Shown here piece by piece: positions 53,164 through 62,668 of a DNA stretch of 64,000 nt. The notes under the pieces were generated by a model, which was not told the DNA's origin, searched no databases, and saw only the letters and a program-made list of their open reading frames with translations. Position numbers and translations under genes: made by a program. Each line of letters starts with the position of its first letter. Position 1 is the first letter of the stretch. Source of the DNA: Amaricoccus sp003258405 (GTDB lineage: Bacteria; Pseudomonadota; Alphaproteobacteria; Rhodobacterales; Rhodobacteraceae); contig NZ_CP171225.1 in assembly GCF_043226085.1 (NCBI RefSeq), forward strand, positions 3,782,001 to 3,846,000, in the 5' to 3' direction.

Positions 53164-53996
53164 CTCGTTTGAACATACCATTTGTGCCGTATTTCGTATG
53201 GCTTCATAGAAGACTTGAAAAACTTTAGACCAGTCATGCCAAGGTCTTGCCCAGCGTTGATATAGGGAGTATCAGAATATTTCTCAGCCAACTGGGTATA
53301 GAAATATTCATCAGATCGGCTGAAACCTCTAAGGCATTTCTGAAATAGTACTATTATGGATTCTCTTGGTGTGGGGTCAATAATAGAAATGCCTTCTAGA
53401 TCGCCATTAACCTCCATGACGAAAACCTCTAAATTAAGTTCAGATGCTCTGTTAATTGCATCAATGCAAGCATCTCGTTCGTCTTTGTTGGCCGTAAATC
53501 TACGGATAGCATACCACGCCTGCACTAAGGACTTTGCCGTCGGTGTCTCGTTAAGCTTCATCTCACGAACGCAGACATCAAGATTTCGGCGAACATTTGA
53601 TATTAGATTGCGGCGTCTCGCATAGGATGAGCCGATAGGTCTGCGAAGGTGATCTGTAAGATAGATATAATCTGATTGATTTCGATCAAAATGCACAGAG
53701 GTCTTCCTCTTAACCCTTGATGCAAGATGTGCGGCCTGACCTTGATCCGTTGTTATTACTCGGTGATCGGATCGGAGCAAGTCCGACAAGTAATTGATTG
53801 AACGATCATCTATTTCACCCAAAAAAAGGGCATGTTTCGCTTGTTGAAATCTAAACAGCACGGTTGATGGGTCGGATGTAGACATCTCGAACTGGTACTT
53901 TTTTGCGAACAACGTTAGGTAAGCATGTGAATGTTCTTGGTAGCGTCCGCGTCTCAAGGCATCTTCTGGTATGTCACTAAACGGAGAAGCTGTCAT
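53160..53996 (-). CDS. DUF2156 domain protein (GNAT-like, LPG synthase C-type)
   Basis: 278 residues, A+T-rich. The DUF2156 pattern is visible: YIYLTDHLRRPIGSSYARRR-N (helix with RRRN in place of KKRN), an inner AcT-like core (LEVFVMEVNGDLEGISIID), and the diagnostic C-terminal segment YINAGQDLGMTGLKFFKSSMKPYEI. DUF2156 includes the catalytic half of lysyl-phosphatidylglycerol synthases, which transfer aminoacyl groups to lipids or other acceptors. Starts only 11 bp from the IS3 remnant and has no ribosome site, so its native 5' end or promoter may have been lost. Function is inferred by fold only. Confidence 0.7.
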   Translation of the reverse strand: MTASPFSDIPEDALRRGRYQEHSHAYLTLFAKKYQFEMSTSDPSTVLFRFQQAKHALFLGEIDDRSINYLSDLLRSDHRVITTDQGQAAHLASRVKRKTSVHFDRNQSDYIYLTDHLRRPIGSSYARRRNLISNVRRNLDVCVREMKLNETPTAKSLVQAWYAIRRFTANKDERDACIDAINRASELNLEVFVMEVNGDLEGISIIDPTPRESIIVLFQKCLRGFSRSDEYFYTQLAEKYSDTPYINAGQDLGMTGLKFFKSSMKPYEIRHKWYVQTS

Positions 53997-54035
53997 GAAG
54001 AGGAACCTGTGTCGACACAGCGGAATCTGTGCAGT

Positions 54036-54452
54036 TTAAGCTGCTAATCTGAATGCCTCCGCTGGTGTCCGCATGGCAAGTGCCTGATGCGGGCGTCTGT
54101 GGTTGTAGAACTGGATCCAGTCACCGATTGCGCGCGAGGGGTTCGACGTCGTGCGGTGCGGCTTGCCGCGGATGATGCCTTGAATATCCATGTCCTTCAT
54201 CAGCCGTGCCACTGTGCAGCGGGCGACGTCGAACCCCTCGCGGCGCAATTGGTGCCAGATCTTGCGGACGCCGTAGACGCGCCGGATCTCGGGCCGCAGA
54301 GCATCGTCCCGACGTGCACGATCCGAACGACGCGCCGGATCGGCCCGTTTCGCCAAGTGATCGTAGTAGGTGGAAGGGGCGATCGGCAAAATCGCGCAGA
54401 TCGGCTCGACCACGTGCGCATCACGATGCGCCTCGATGAAATCCACCATCAC
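54036..54452 (-). pseudogene. IS3 transposase OrfB with internal deletion
   Basis: 138 residues instead of the usual 270-300. The HTH_21 region (PICAILPIAPSTYYDH, YGVRKIWHQLRREGF, MKDMDIQGIIRGK) is joined directly after RTTSNPS to the C-terminal tail (RAIGDWIQFYNHRRPHQALAMRTPAEAF). The retroviral-type integrase core holding the DDE triad is missing, so the protein cannot transpose. Confidence 0.88.
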
Positions 54453-54772
54453 TTTGACCGGCGGTCGAGCTCCGCCATCGCAAAATACGCTGACGCCTTC
54501 CTGAGGATCTCGTTCGCCTGGCGCAGCTCACGGTTCTCTCGCTCGAGCGCCTTCATCTTCTCCGCTGTCTCGGTTGGGATGCCTGCGCGGCGGCCGCTGT
54601 CAACCTCCGCCTTCTTGACCCACTCGTTCAGGGTCTGTGCGGTGCAGCCGATCTTCGCTGCAATCGACATCACCGCCTGCCAGCGCGACGGATGCCGGGC
54701 CTCGGTGTCAAGAACCAGCCGCACGGCCCGCTCTCGCACTTCAGGGGAAAACTTGTTCGTGGTCCTGCTCAT
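54449..54772 (-). CDS. IS3-family transposase OrfA
   Basis: 107 residues: N-terminal HTH (FSPEVRERAVRLVLDTE, SIAAKIGCTAQTLNEWVKKAE) and a C-terminal leucine-zipper coiled coil (MKALERENRELRQANEILRKA). Normally fused to OrfB by programmed -1 frameshift; here the stop overlaps OrfB's ATGA. Intact but without a functional OrfB. Confidence 0.9.
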   Translation of the reverse strand: MSRTTNKFSPEVRERAVRLVLDTEARHPSRWQAVMSIAAKIGCTAQTLNEWVKKAEVDSGRRAGIPTETAEKMKALERENRELRQANEILRKASAYFAMAELDRRSK

Positions 54773-54790
54773 GATGCTCCATCCTACTCA

Positions 54791-55721
54791 GAGCCTGATT
54801 CAAAACTCAGTCAAACATAGCAATACCTTGCGAGGCGCCTGGTTGTGAGACGGATATGGGCGATGTTGATCCAGGCCTCGGCGGAGGCGACGGATTTCTC
54901 CCAATCTTTGGCGAGACGGCGGCATCGACCGAGCCAGGCGAAGGTCCGTTCAACGACCCAGCGGCGTGGCAAGACCTCGAAGCCGTCTGCGGTGTCAGAG
55001 CGCTTGATGATCTCGACCGTCCACTCGCCCATGTGTCTGAGCGCGCCGCGCAGCTTCGGTCCGGCATAGCCCCCGTCGGCGAAGATGTGACGGAGCCAGG
55101 GACAGGCATGGCGGATCGTCCTGAGCACCGCCGGCGCCCCGTCCCGATCCTGGATATCGGCGGAATGAACGACTACTCCGAAGAGCAGGCCCAAGGTGTC
55201 CACGACAATATGGCGCTTGCGCCCCTTGACCTTCTTGCCGGCATCGAAACCGGAAATCCCCCCGCTTTCAGTGGTTTTCACGGTTTGGGAGTCGATCACG
55301 CCCGCGCTCGGACTGGCTTCCCGCCCCTCCAGGTCCCGGGTCTCCATCGTCAGCGCGAAACGGATCGTCTGCAGCAGGCCGCTGTCACGCCAGTCGTAGA
55401 AATAGCCCTGCACCGTCGAGACCGGAGGAAACTCCTTCGGCAGCATACGCCACTGACACCCCGTGGAAGCGATGTAGAGCAACGCATTCATCACTTCGCG
55501 CAGATCCGTCGTGCGCGGGCGACCGAGGCGGCTCGGCGGTGGCAGGAAAGGTTCGATCAACGCCCATTCCCGATCCAACAGGTCGCTTGCATAACGCGGG
55601 CATTCCCGCCGATACTCCCGTCGAGCGGCTTCAGTCCAGGGCATTGTCGGCTCCATTCAGCGTGCAAACCGAACGGAACCACAACCAACTGAAGACGCTC
55701 AACTCTTTTCCGGGTGGGCTC
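54791..55721 (-). mobile_element. IS5-family insertion sequence (IS427/IS1031-like)
   Basis: 931 bp with terminal GAGCC ends: left GAGCCTGATTCAAAACTCAG, right (read inward) GAGCCCACCCGGAAAAGAG, imperfect inverted repeats. Encodes one transposase. Flanking bases TCA and TTA are not identical, so no target duplication is clear. It truncates the IS3 remnant and lies upstream of the chemoreceptor gene. Confidence 0.75.
54811..55656 (-). CDS. IS5-family transposase
   Basis: 281 residues, complete DDE: Asp in VIDSQTVKTTESGG, Asp in IFADGGYAGPKL, Glu in RRWVVERTFAWLGRCRRLAKDWE (the Y-(2)-R-(3)-E-(6)-K signature). N-terminal DUF4096 region DLLDREWALIEPFLPP...GRPRTTDLREVMNALLYIASTGCQWR. Single-frame version, apparently functional. 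Alternative start four codons in (MPWTE). Confidence 0.93.
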   Translation of the reverse strand: MEPTMPWTEAARREYRRECPRYASDLLDREWALIEPFLPPPSRLGRPRTTDLREVMNALLYIASTGCQWRMLPKEFPPVSTVQGYFYDWRDSGLLQTIRFALTMETRDLEGREASPSAGVIDSQTVKTTESGGISGFDAGKKVKGRKRHIVVDTLGLLFGVVVHSADIQDRDGAPAVLRTIRHACPWLRHIFADGGYAGPKLRGALRHMGEWTVEIIKRSDTADGFEVLPRRWVVERTFAWLGRCRRLAKDWEKSVASAEAWINIAHIRLTTRRLARYCYV

Positions 55722-55790
55722 TTAATTTTCGGGAAATGTTTCCTGTCCATGGTCCCGGGATCGCGTTGCGACTATCCGGGGCCAGTTATC

Positions 55791-58190
55791 ATGTTCGAGA
55801 ATCTGTCGGCGGGAAGGAAGATCCTTGCAGTCTTTTCCGTGTTTGCAATTCTTGTGTTTGCCTCCGGCGGGCTGATCCTCTGGTCTGCCGACGGTGTGGC
55901 GCGCAACGGCATCCGGGTCGGCGAGGGGCTTGCACCTCTGGGCGACGCGGTAATGGAGGTAAAGCTCACCGGGACCTTCGCGCATATGAGACTCGAGGAG
56001 ATCATCTCCGGTGAGGTGGTCGGCAATTTCGACAGTATCTCCGAGCAGCTTGAGGCGGCGCGGCTTTTCGCACACGCGATTCTCGACGGGGCAGATCTTC
56101 CGGAAGGCCGGTATCAGCCAACGGATTCGCCGGCGGTGCGGGAAAGCGTGGACGCAGCACTCGCTGCGCTCGACACGATGGAAAAGGCAGCGCGCCACCG
56201 CCTGGAACTCTTCTCTGCAGATGACGGCGTGGGCAGTGCTGCGGACGCGACGTTCGATGAGCTTTACGGCCGCGTCACGGATGGCATGACTTCTGCTGCG
56301 GAGGTGGCGCCGGGCAATGCAGAGCTGCAACGGCTTGTTGGCGAGGCGCGTTTTCTGATCGCGGACGGGCATCTGATCGTCGAGGAGGGCCTCAGTGGCG
56401 ATGCCAGCGCGGATTTCGGCATGGCGACTGCGGACTTCGAAAATGCCCGGGCGCGGCTTGAGGAGGCTGCGGCACTGGATCCGGCTTTTGAGACGGCCGC
56501 TTCATCGCTTCCTGCCGATGTCGCCGCCTTCTCGGCACTGGCGCTGGAGCGCCGGGCGAATATGGCTGCGCGGGCGGAGGCGATGGGGGCGGCTGCATCC
56601 GCGCTCGATGCTGCCTACGATCAGTTCATGAGCGCGGCGGATGATGCCGAGGACCAGATCCATGCGGCGATGGAAGAAGGGCTCAGCGCTCTGCGCGCAC
56701 GCGACCGGTTTGCCGCGGGCATGGCGATCGCGGCGGCGCTCGTGATCCTGGGCGCGGCATTCATTGCCTATCGAGGGCTGCACCAGAGCATCGGCGTGCG
56801 GCTCTTGCAGATCTCGGAGACGATGCGGCGTCTGCTTGCGGGCGATCTCGATGCTCAGGCGCCCGCCTGGCGGAGCGCGGACGAGATCGGGCTTCTTCGT
56901 GACAGCGTGGACGAGTTGCGCGAGGCGTTGCTGCGGCAGAAGGCGCTCGAGCGGGAAGCCGCAGGGGAGCGGCAGGCCGCGGAGCGCCAGCGGGCCCTTG
57001 CGGAGGAACAGCGCACGCGGGCGGAATCCGAACGCGCCGCGGCCGAGACCGAGCGGCTCCGGGCCGATAGCGACCGGGCGCTGGCCGAGCGCCGTGCTGC
57101 GGCGGCGGAGGCCTTCGGTGTCGAGTTCGGTGCGGTGGTTGCGCGGGCGGCAGAAGGCGAATTCGATCGCCGGATCACGGCGCGCTTCGACGACCCGCAT
57201 CTCGAGGAGCTTGCCCGCGGCATGAACCGGCTGATGGACGAGGTCGAGCGCGGGGTCGCGGACGCGAGCCGGGTGATGGCGCAGCTTGCCGGCGGCGATC
57301 TCTCCTGCCGGATGGACGGCAACTACAAGGGGCGGTTCGCGGCGCTGAAGCGTGATGTGGATGTGACCGTAAACGAATTCGAACGCATCGTGCAGGCGAT
57401 CGGCGAAACGACTGTCGCGATCATCACCGATACCCGGCGGATCTCGGAGAACTCCGGCCAGCTTGCAGATCGCGCCACCGCCCAGGCGGCTTCGCTCGAA
57501 CAGACCTCCGCGACGATGACCGAAATGGCGGCGACCGTGAAGGCCAATGCCGAAAGCGCCGAGCAGGTTGCCTCGCGGGCTCAGCGGGCGGTGGAAACTG
57601 CTGGAAAGGGGGGCGAGGTCGTGCATGAGGCGATCAACGCCATGAGCCAGATCGATGCCAATTCGCGGCAGGTCGGCGAATTCGTGAAGGTCATCAACGA
57701 AATCTCGTTCCAGACCAATCTGCTTGCCCTGAATGCCGGTGTCGAAGCGGCACGGGCGGGCGATGCAGGGAAAGGATTCGCGGTCGTTGCCCAGGAGGTG
57801 CGCGCGCTCGCGCAGCGCGCCGAGGCAGCTGCTGGCGATATCGGCCGCCTGATGGAGAGCAGCACCGCGGATGTCGCAGAGGGTGTGCGGCTCGTGTCGG
57901 CGACCGGAGAAGTGCTCTCGACGATCGTCGATGCCATCGAGAGCGTCGCCTCTATTGCCGATGAGATCACGATCGCCAACCGTGAGCAGGCGACCGGGAT
58001 CGAAGGCGTATCGGCTGCGGTGAACGAGCTGGACACCATCACTCAGCAGAACGCGGGCATGGCGGACGAGAGCGCGCAGGCAGCGCAGGCACTGACCGGG
58101 GAAACCGAACGGCTCGAATCGCTTGTGGCCTTCTTCGGAGGCGTGCGCGGCGCAGGAACCCCGCGTGGACGGGGCCGGCGCGCAGCCTGA
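55791..58190 (+). CDS. Methyl-accepting chemotaxis protein
   Basis: 799 residues. TM1 about 11-34 (ILAVFSVFAILVFASGGLIL), a ~270-residue helical periplasmic sensor, TM2 about 308-327, HAMP, a charged coiled coil (EREAAGERQAAERQRALAEEQ) and the signalling hairpin with EISFQTNLLALNAGVEAARAGDAGKGFAVVAQEVRALAQRA. No C-terminal CheR-tethering pentapeptide; ends in RGRGRRAA. The start ATG has only a weak ribosome site, and an IS5 element ends 69 bp upstream, which may have replaced the native promoter. Confidence 0.93.
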   Translation: MFENLSAGRKILAVFSVFAILVFASGGLILWSADGVARNGIRVGEGLAPLGDAVMEVKLTGTFAHMRLEEIISGEVVGNFDSISEQLEAARLFAHAILDGADLPEGRYQPTDSPAVRESVDAALAALDTMEKAARHRLELFSADDGVGSAADATFDELYGRVTDGMTSAAEVAPGNAELQRLVGEARFLIADGHLIVEEGLSGDASADFGMATADFENARARLEEAAALDPAFETAASSLPADVAAFSALALERRANMAARAEAMGAAASALDAAYDQFMSAADDAEDQIHAAMEEGLSALRARDRFAAGMAIAAALVILGAAFIAYRGLHQSIGVRLLQISETMRRLLAGDLDAQAPAWRSADEIGLLRDSVDELREALLRQKALEREAAGERQAAERQRALAEEQRTRAESERAAAETERLRADSDRALAERRAAAAEAFGVEFGAVVARAAEGEFDRRITARFDDPHLEELARGMNRLMDEVERGVADASRVMAQLAGGDLSCRMDGNYKGRFAALKRDVDVTVNEFERIVQAIGETTVAIITDTRRISENSGQLADRATAQAASLEQTSATMTEMAATVKANAESAEQVASRAQRAVETAGKGGEVVHEAINAMSQIDANSRQVGEFVKVINEISFQTNLLALNAGVEAARAGDAGKGFAVVAQEVRALAQRAEAAAGDIGRLMESSTADVAEGVRLVSATGEVLSTIVDAIESVASIADEITIANREQATGIEGVSAAVNELDTITQQNAGMADESAQAAQALTGETERLESLVAFFGGVRGAGTPRGRGRRAA

Positions 58191-58193
58191 GAC

Positions 58194-58892
58194 TTAATGC
58201 ACTTCGCGGGCCTGGTTCCGGGAGGAGATCTCCTCCCAGGCCTGATTGATCGCCGTGATGCGTGACGTGGCGAGCGCCACTGTCTCTTCCGGCAAGCCCC
58301 GCGCGATCATCTTGTCAGGGTGATTTGCCCGCACAAGTTCGCGCCAGCGGGTCCGTACGGTGCCGAGATCGGCATCGCGCGGCACGCCCAGCACCTGCCA
58401 GGGATCGCGCGGACGTCCGGACACATGGCGCTCCTCGATGCAGGCGAAGGCGGGCGGGCGGATGCCGAAGATCTCGGCAACACGGCGCAGGAAGCATTCT
58501 TCATCTTCGTGGTAATGGCCGTCCGCCATCGCGATGTTGAAGAGACCCTCAAGAATGTCCTCGAGCACCTGCGGCTGGCCCTCGAACATCCGGGCAATGC
58601 GCTGAGCGTAGACATCAAAGCCGGCAATGTCCTGGCGGGCGAGGTTGAAGACCCGTGCGGCGGCGGCCTCATCCTTGGGGTCAATGCGGAAGACCCTTCG
58701 GAAGGCGGCGACCTCGGAGGGGCGTACCTGACCGTCGGCCTTGGCCATCTTGGCTCCGAGGCTGACCACGGCAATCGTAAAGGCGACCGACTTCTCCGGC
58801 GCCGCACGGCGCCGTTCGAAGAAGGCGGACAGCGCTTCGCCCCGCGCGACGAGCGCGGAAATGGCGTCTCCAATGCGGCTCCAGATCGACAT
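58194..58892 (-). CDS. TerB/J-domain co-chaperone (DjlA-like)
   Basis: 232 residues. TerB-like helical domain at about 35-140 (SVAFTIAVVSLGAKMAKADGQV, FNIAMADGHYHEDEECFL) followed by a J domain at about 165-232 with the HPD motif in RANHPDKM. No transmembrane anchor at the N-terminus, unlike enterobacterial DjlA. Stimulates DnaK. Its stop lies 4 bp from the chemoreceptor stop, converging. Confidence 0.9.
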   Translation of the reverse strand: MSIWSRIGDAISALVARGEALSAFFERRRAAPEKSVAFTIAVVSLGAKMAKADGQVRPSEVAAFRRVFRIDPKDEAAAARVFNLARQDIAGFDVYAQRIARMFEGQPQVLEDILEGLFNIAMADGHYHEDEECFLRRVAEIFGIRPPAFACIEERHVSGRPRDPWQVLGVPRDADLGTVRTRWRELVRANHPDKMIARGLPEETVALATSRITAINQAWEEISSRNQAREVH

Positions 58893-59059
58893 GGACCAAG
58901 ATTAGCAGGTGCGCGCACGGCATACAGCAGGCGATTGCACGCATTGGCGAATTTCTGAGCGGGCACCAGCGGTTGCAGAGAGGGCGGGGCTTGGCTCTGG
59001 CATGGTCAGCGATCCCGCGCTAGACCGGAAGGGAGGACGGGCAGGGAGCGCGAGAGCGG

Positions 59060-62000
59060 ATGTGGGATTTCTGGATCGACCGGGGCGGCACTTTCACCGA
59101 TATTGTTGCGCGTGACCCGGACCGGCGGTTCCATCGTGCCAAGCTGCTCTCGGAAAACCCCGAGCAGTATGAGGACGCCGCACTCCATGGCATCCGGCGT
59201 TTCCTGGGGCTCGCTGCCGAGGCTCCGATCCCCGCGGAACGGATTGCAAGTGTCAAGATGGGCACAACGGTTGCCACCAATGCCCTGCTCGAGCGCAAGG
59301 GCGAGCCGCTGGTACTGGTGACGACCCGCGGGCTCGGCCAGCAGCTTCGGCTTGCCTATCAGGCCCGACCGCGGCTGTTTGACCGCCAGATCATCCTGCC
59401 CGAGATGCTCTATCGCACTGTGATCGAGGCCGACGAGCGGGTGCGGGCGGACGGCACCGTGGAACTTCCGCTCGACGAGGCGAGGCTTGCAGCCGATTTC
59501 GCTGCAGTGCGGGCCGAAGGCCTATCGGCCTGTGCCATCGTCTTGGTTCACGGCTACCGCCATCATGCGCATGAGACCCGGGCGGCCGAGATCGCGCGGG
59601 CGGCAGGCTTTGCCCAGGTTTCGGTAAGCCATGAGGTCAGCCCGCTCATGAAGATGGTAAGCCGGGGCGACACGACCGTGGTCGATGCCTATCTCACCCC
59701 GATTCTCCGGCGCTACATCGACCGGGTCGCGGCCGCCTTCGACGGGGAGATGCGGGGCAAGCTCATGTTCATGCAGTCCTCTGGCGGGCTCACCGATGCG
59801 GGGCTCTTCCAAGGCAAGGACGCGATCCTCTCGGGGCCGGCCGGTGGCGTGGTGGGCGCGGTGCGCACCAGCCAGATTGCAGGCGAGGGGCGGATCATAG
59901 GCTTCGACATGGGCGGTACATCAACGGATGTCTGCCATTTCGCGGGCGATTACGAGCGGTTGCTTCATACTGAGATCGCCGGGGTGCGGATCACCGCGCC
60001 GATGATGAACATCCATACCGTCGCAGCCGGCGGCGGTTCGCTGCTTACCTTCGACGGGGCACGGATGCGCGTCGGCCCGGAGAGCGCGGGGGCAAATCCG
60101 GGGCCGACGTGCTACGGCCGCGGTGGGCCGCTGGCGGTGACGGATGCCAACGTGCTGACCGGGCGGCTCCGGCCCGAGTTTTTCCCGGCAATCTTCGGGC
60201 GCGATGCGAACCGGCCGCTCGATCTCTCGGCAACGCGGGCCGGCTTCGAGCGGATGGCCGCGGAGGTCGGCAAGGCGCCGGAGGCAGTGGCAGAAGGCTT
60301 TCTGCGCATTGCCGTCGAGAACATGGCCAACGCCATCAAGAAGATCAGCGTGCAGCGCGGCCATGACGTGAGCGGCTATTGTCTCACGGTGTTTGGCGGA
60401 GCAGGGGCACAGCATGCCTGCGCGATTGCCGATACGCTCGGCATGGAAACCTGCCTCGTCCATCCGATGGCTTCGCTGCTTTCAGCCTATGGCATGGGGC
60501 TTGCCGATATCCGTGCGGCGCGGACCGAAGCGATGGAGGCTGAGCTTGGCGACGTGACACGGCTGGCCGCTGCGGGGCGTCTCGATGCGCTCGGCGTCGA
60601 GGCGCTGGGCGAGGTCGAGACGCAGGGCGTGGCGGAGGCCCATATCCGGCTCGTCCATACGCTGCATCTCAAGGTGAAGGGCACGGATACGGCGCTGCCG
60701 ATCGCCTTCGGCTCGGAGGGCGAGTTGCGCACGGCGTTCAAGGCGGCACACCGGGCACGCTTCGGCTTTGATCCGGGTGATGCGGCGCTGGTTATCGAGA
60801 GCGTTCAGGTCGAGGCGATCGGCGGGGCGGCGGATCTTGCCGAAACTGCGCAGCCGCTGGCGGAACGGGCGGAGGGCGATTACCGCGCGGCGCTGGTCGC
60901 GCCGGTCTTTCTGCATGGCGCGTGGGTCGAGGCACGCTTCGTGAAGCGCGAGGTGCTCCGGCCGGGCGATACGCTCACCGGCCCTGCCGTGCTGGTCGAG
61001 CCGCATACCTCGATCCTGATCGAGCCGGGCTGGCAGGCACGGATTAGCGCCCATGACCACGTGGTGCTCCGGCGCATCGTGGCGCGACCCAAACGCGCCG
61101 CGGTCGGGACGGAAGCCGATCCGGTGATGCTCGAGGTCTTCAACAACCTCTATATGTCGATTGCCGAGCAGATGGGCGCGGTGCTCGAAAACACCGCGGC
61201 CTCGGTCACGATCAAGGAGCGGTTGGATTTCTCCTGCGCGGTCTTCGACCGGGGCGGAGATCTCATCGCCAATGCGCCGCACATGCCGGTGCATCTCGGG
61301 AGCATGGGCGCGAGCGTCAAGGCGGTCATCGCGCAGAATCCCGAGATGGCGCCGGGCGATGTTTTCGTGCTGAACGCGCCCTACAACGGAGGGACGCATC
61401 TGCCCGATATCACGGTGGTGACGCCGGTCTGGGATGATGCCGGTGCTCAGATTCTCTTCTACACGTCGGCGCGCGGCCATCATACGGATGTGGGCGGTCT
61501 CACGCCGGGATCCATGCCGCCCGACAGTCGGACGATCCATGACGAGGGGGTTTATATCGACAACTGGAAGCTCGTGGATCGCGGCCGGTTCCGAGAGGCC
61601 GAGACGCGCGAGCTGCTGAGCTCCGGGCCCTATCCGGTGCGGGCGCCGGAGGTGAACCTCGCCGATCTCCGGGCGCAGGTTGCAGCATGCGAGAAGGGGG
61701 CGCAGGAGCTTCGCCGCATGGTCGAGCATTTCGGGCTCGCAGTGGTCGAGGCCTACATGGGCCATGTGCAGGACAATGCGGAGGAGAGCGTGCGGCGCGC
61801 GATCGAGGCGCTGAAGGATGCCGATTACGTCTATCCGATGGACCCGGACTTTGACGGGGCGCCGCGCGAGGTGCGGGTGAGCATACGGGTGGACCGGCAA
61901 AACCGCTCGGCCGTGATCGATTTTACCGGCACGACCGCCCAGCTTGCAACGAATTACAACGCGCCGGAGCCGGTGACGCGAGCGGCCGTGCTCTATGTCT

Positions 62001-62668
62001 TCCGCTGCCTCGTGGACGACAACATCCCGATGAACGAGGGGGTGATGAAGCCGCTGGAGGTCATCGTGCCGCAGCGCTCGATGCTTGCGCCGGAATATCC
62101 CGCAGCGGTGATCGCGGGCAATGTGGAGACCAGCCAGGCTGTGACCTCGGCGCTCTTTCTCGCGCTGGGCGTGCAGGCGGCGGCGCAATCGACCATGAAC
62201 AACACCACCTGGGGTAACGGACGCTACCAGTATTACGAGACGATCTGCGGCGGGACGGGGGCGGGCCGGCTGTCGGATGGCTCGGGTTTCCACGGGACGA
62301 GCGGTGTGCACAGCCATATGACCAACTCGCGGCTGACCGACCCGGAAGTGCTCGAATGGCGCTTTCCCGTCGTGCTCGACGAGTTCTCGATCCGGGAGGG
62401 TACCGGCGGGGGCGGGCAGTTCCATGGCGGGAATGGCGTGACGCGACGGATCCGCTTCCTCGAGCCGATGACGGTGGCAATCCTCTCGGGGCACCGGCGC
62501 GTGCCTCCGCCGGGGCTTGAGGGCGGCGCTCCGGGGGGCTGTGGCCGGACCCGCGTGGTGCGCGCCCGAGGCGCTGTCGATGAACTCGCCAGCGCGGATC
62601 AGACCGAGGTCGCCGCGGGCGATGTCTACTGGCTCGAAACCCCGGGGGGCGGTGGTTATGGCAACTGA
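59060..62668 (+). CDS. Fused hydantoinase A/B (5-oxoprolinase family)
   Basis: 1202 residues, the HyuA and HyuB halves in one chain as in eukaryotic-type 5-oxoprolinase. HyuA: N-terminal DRGGTFTDIVA nucleotide-binding loop, MGTTVATNALLERKG, FDMGGTSTDVCH. HyuB starts about 695 (PVMLEVFNNLYMSIAEQMGAVLENTAASVTIKERLDFSCA), with HxD region GGTHLPDITVVTPVW and C-terminal GGQFHGGNG. ATP-dependent opening of 5-oxoproline or hydantoin rings. Overlaps the DUF1349 gene by 11 bp. Confidence 0.95.
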   Translation: MWDFWIDRGGTFTDIVARDPDRRFHRAKLLSENPEQYEDAALHGIRRFLGLAAEAPIPAERIASVKMGTTVATNALLERKGEPLVLVTTRGLGQQLRLAYQARPRLFDRQIILPEMLYRTVIEADERVRADGTVELPLDEARLAADFAAVRAEGLSACAIVLVHGYRHHAHETRAAEIARAAGFAQVSVSHEVSPLMKMVSRGDTTVVDAYLTPILRRYIDRVAAAFDGEMRGKLMFMQSSGGLTDAGLFQGKDAILSGPAGGVVGAVRTSQIAGEGRIIGFDMGGTSTDVCHFAGDYERLLHTEIAGVRITAPMMNIHTVAAGGGSLLTFDGARMRVGPESAGANPGPTCYGRGGPLAVTDANVLTGRLRPEFFPAIFGRDANRPLDLSATRAGFERMAAEVGKAPEAVAEGFLRIAVENMANAIKKISVQRGHDVSGYCLTVFGGAGAQHACAIADTLGMETCLVHPMASLLSAYGMGLADIRAARTEAMEAELGDVTRLAAAGRLDALGVEALGEVETQGVAEAHIRLVHTLHLKVKGTDTALPIAFGSEGELRTAFKAAHRARFGFDPGDAALVIESVQVEAIGGAADLAETAQPLAERAEGDYRAALVAPVFLHGAWVEARFVKREVLRPGDTLTGPAVLVEPHTSILIEPGWQARISAHDHVVLRRIVARPKRAAVGTEADPVMLEVFNNLYMSIAEQMGAVLENTAASVTIKERLDFSCAVFDRGGDLIANAPHMPVHLGSMGASVKAVIAQNPEMAPGDVFVLNAPYNGGTHLPDITVVTPVWDDAGAQILFYTSARGHHTDVGGLTPGSMPPDSRTIHDEGVYIDNWKLVDRGRFREAETRELLSSGPYPVRAPEVNLADLRAQVAACEKGAQELRRMVEHFGLAVVEAYMGHVQDNAEESVRRAIEALKDADYVYPMDPDFDGAPREVRVSIRVDRQNRSAVIDFTGTTAQLATNYNAPEPVTRAAVLYVFRCLVDDNIPMNEGVMKPLEVIVPQRSMLAPEYPAAVIAGNVETSQAVTSALFLALGVQAAAQSTMNNTTWGNGRYQYYETICGGTGAGRLSDGSGFHGTSGVHSHMTNSRLTDPEVLEWRFPVVLDEFSIREGTGGGGQFHGGNGVTRRIRFLEPMTVAILSGHRRVPPPGLEGGAPGGCGRTRVVRARGAVDELASADQTEVAAGDVYWLETPGGGGYGN

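Larger units (their letters stand above)
54007..54790 (-). mobile_element. Truncated IS3-family element
   Basis: Contains orfA and a deleted orfB in the usual overlapping arrangement. The left end begins with TGTGTCGACACAG and CGGAATCTGTG, similar to IS3 terminal repeats; no matching inverse copy is seen on the right, where the IS5 element starts 18 bp past the orfA start codon, so the right end is probably lost. Confidence 0.75.

Noticed and set aside
55539..55790. Upstream extension of the chemoreceptor into the IS5 element
   Set aside because: The in-frame stretch is IS sequence antisense to the transposase; the protein starts naturally at the ATG before FENLSAGRKI.
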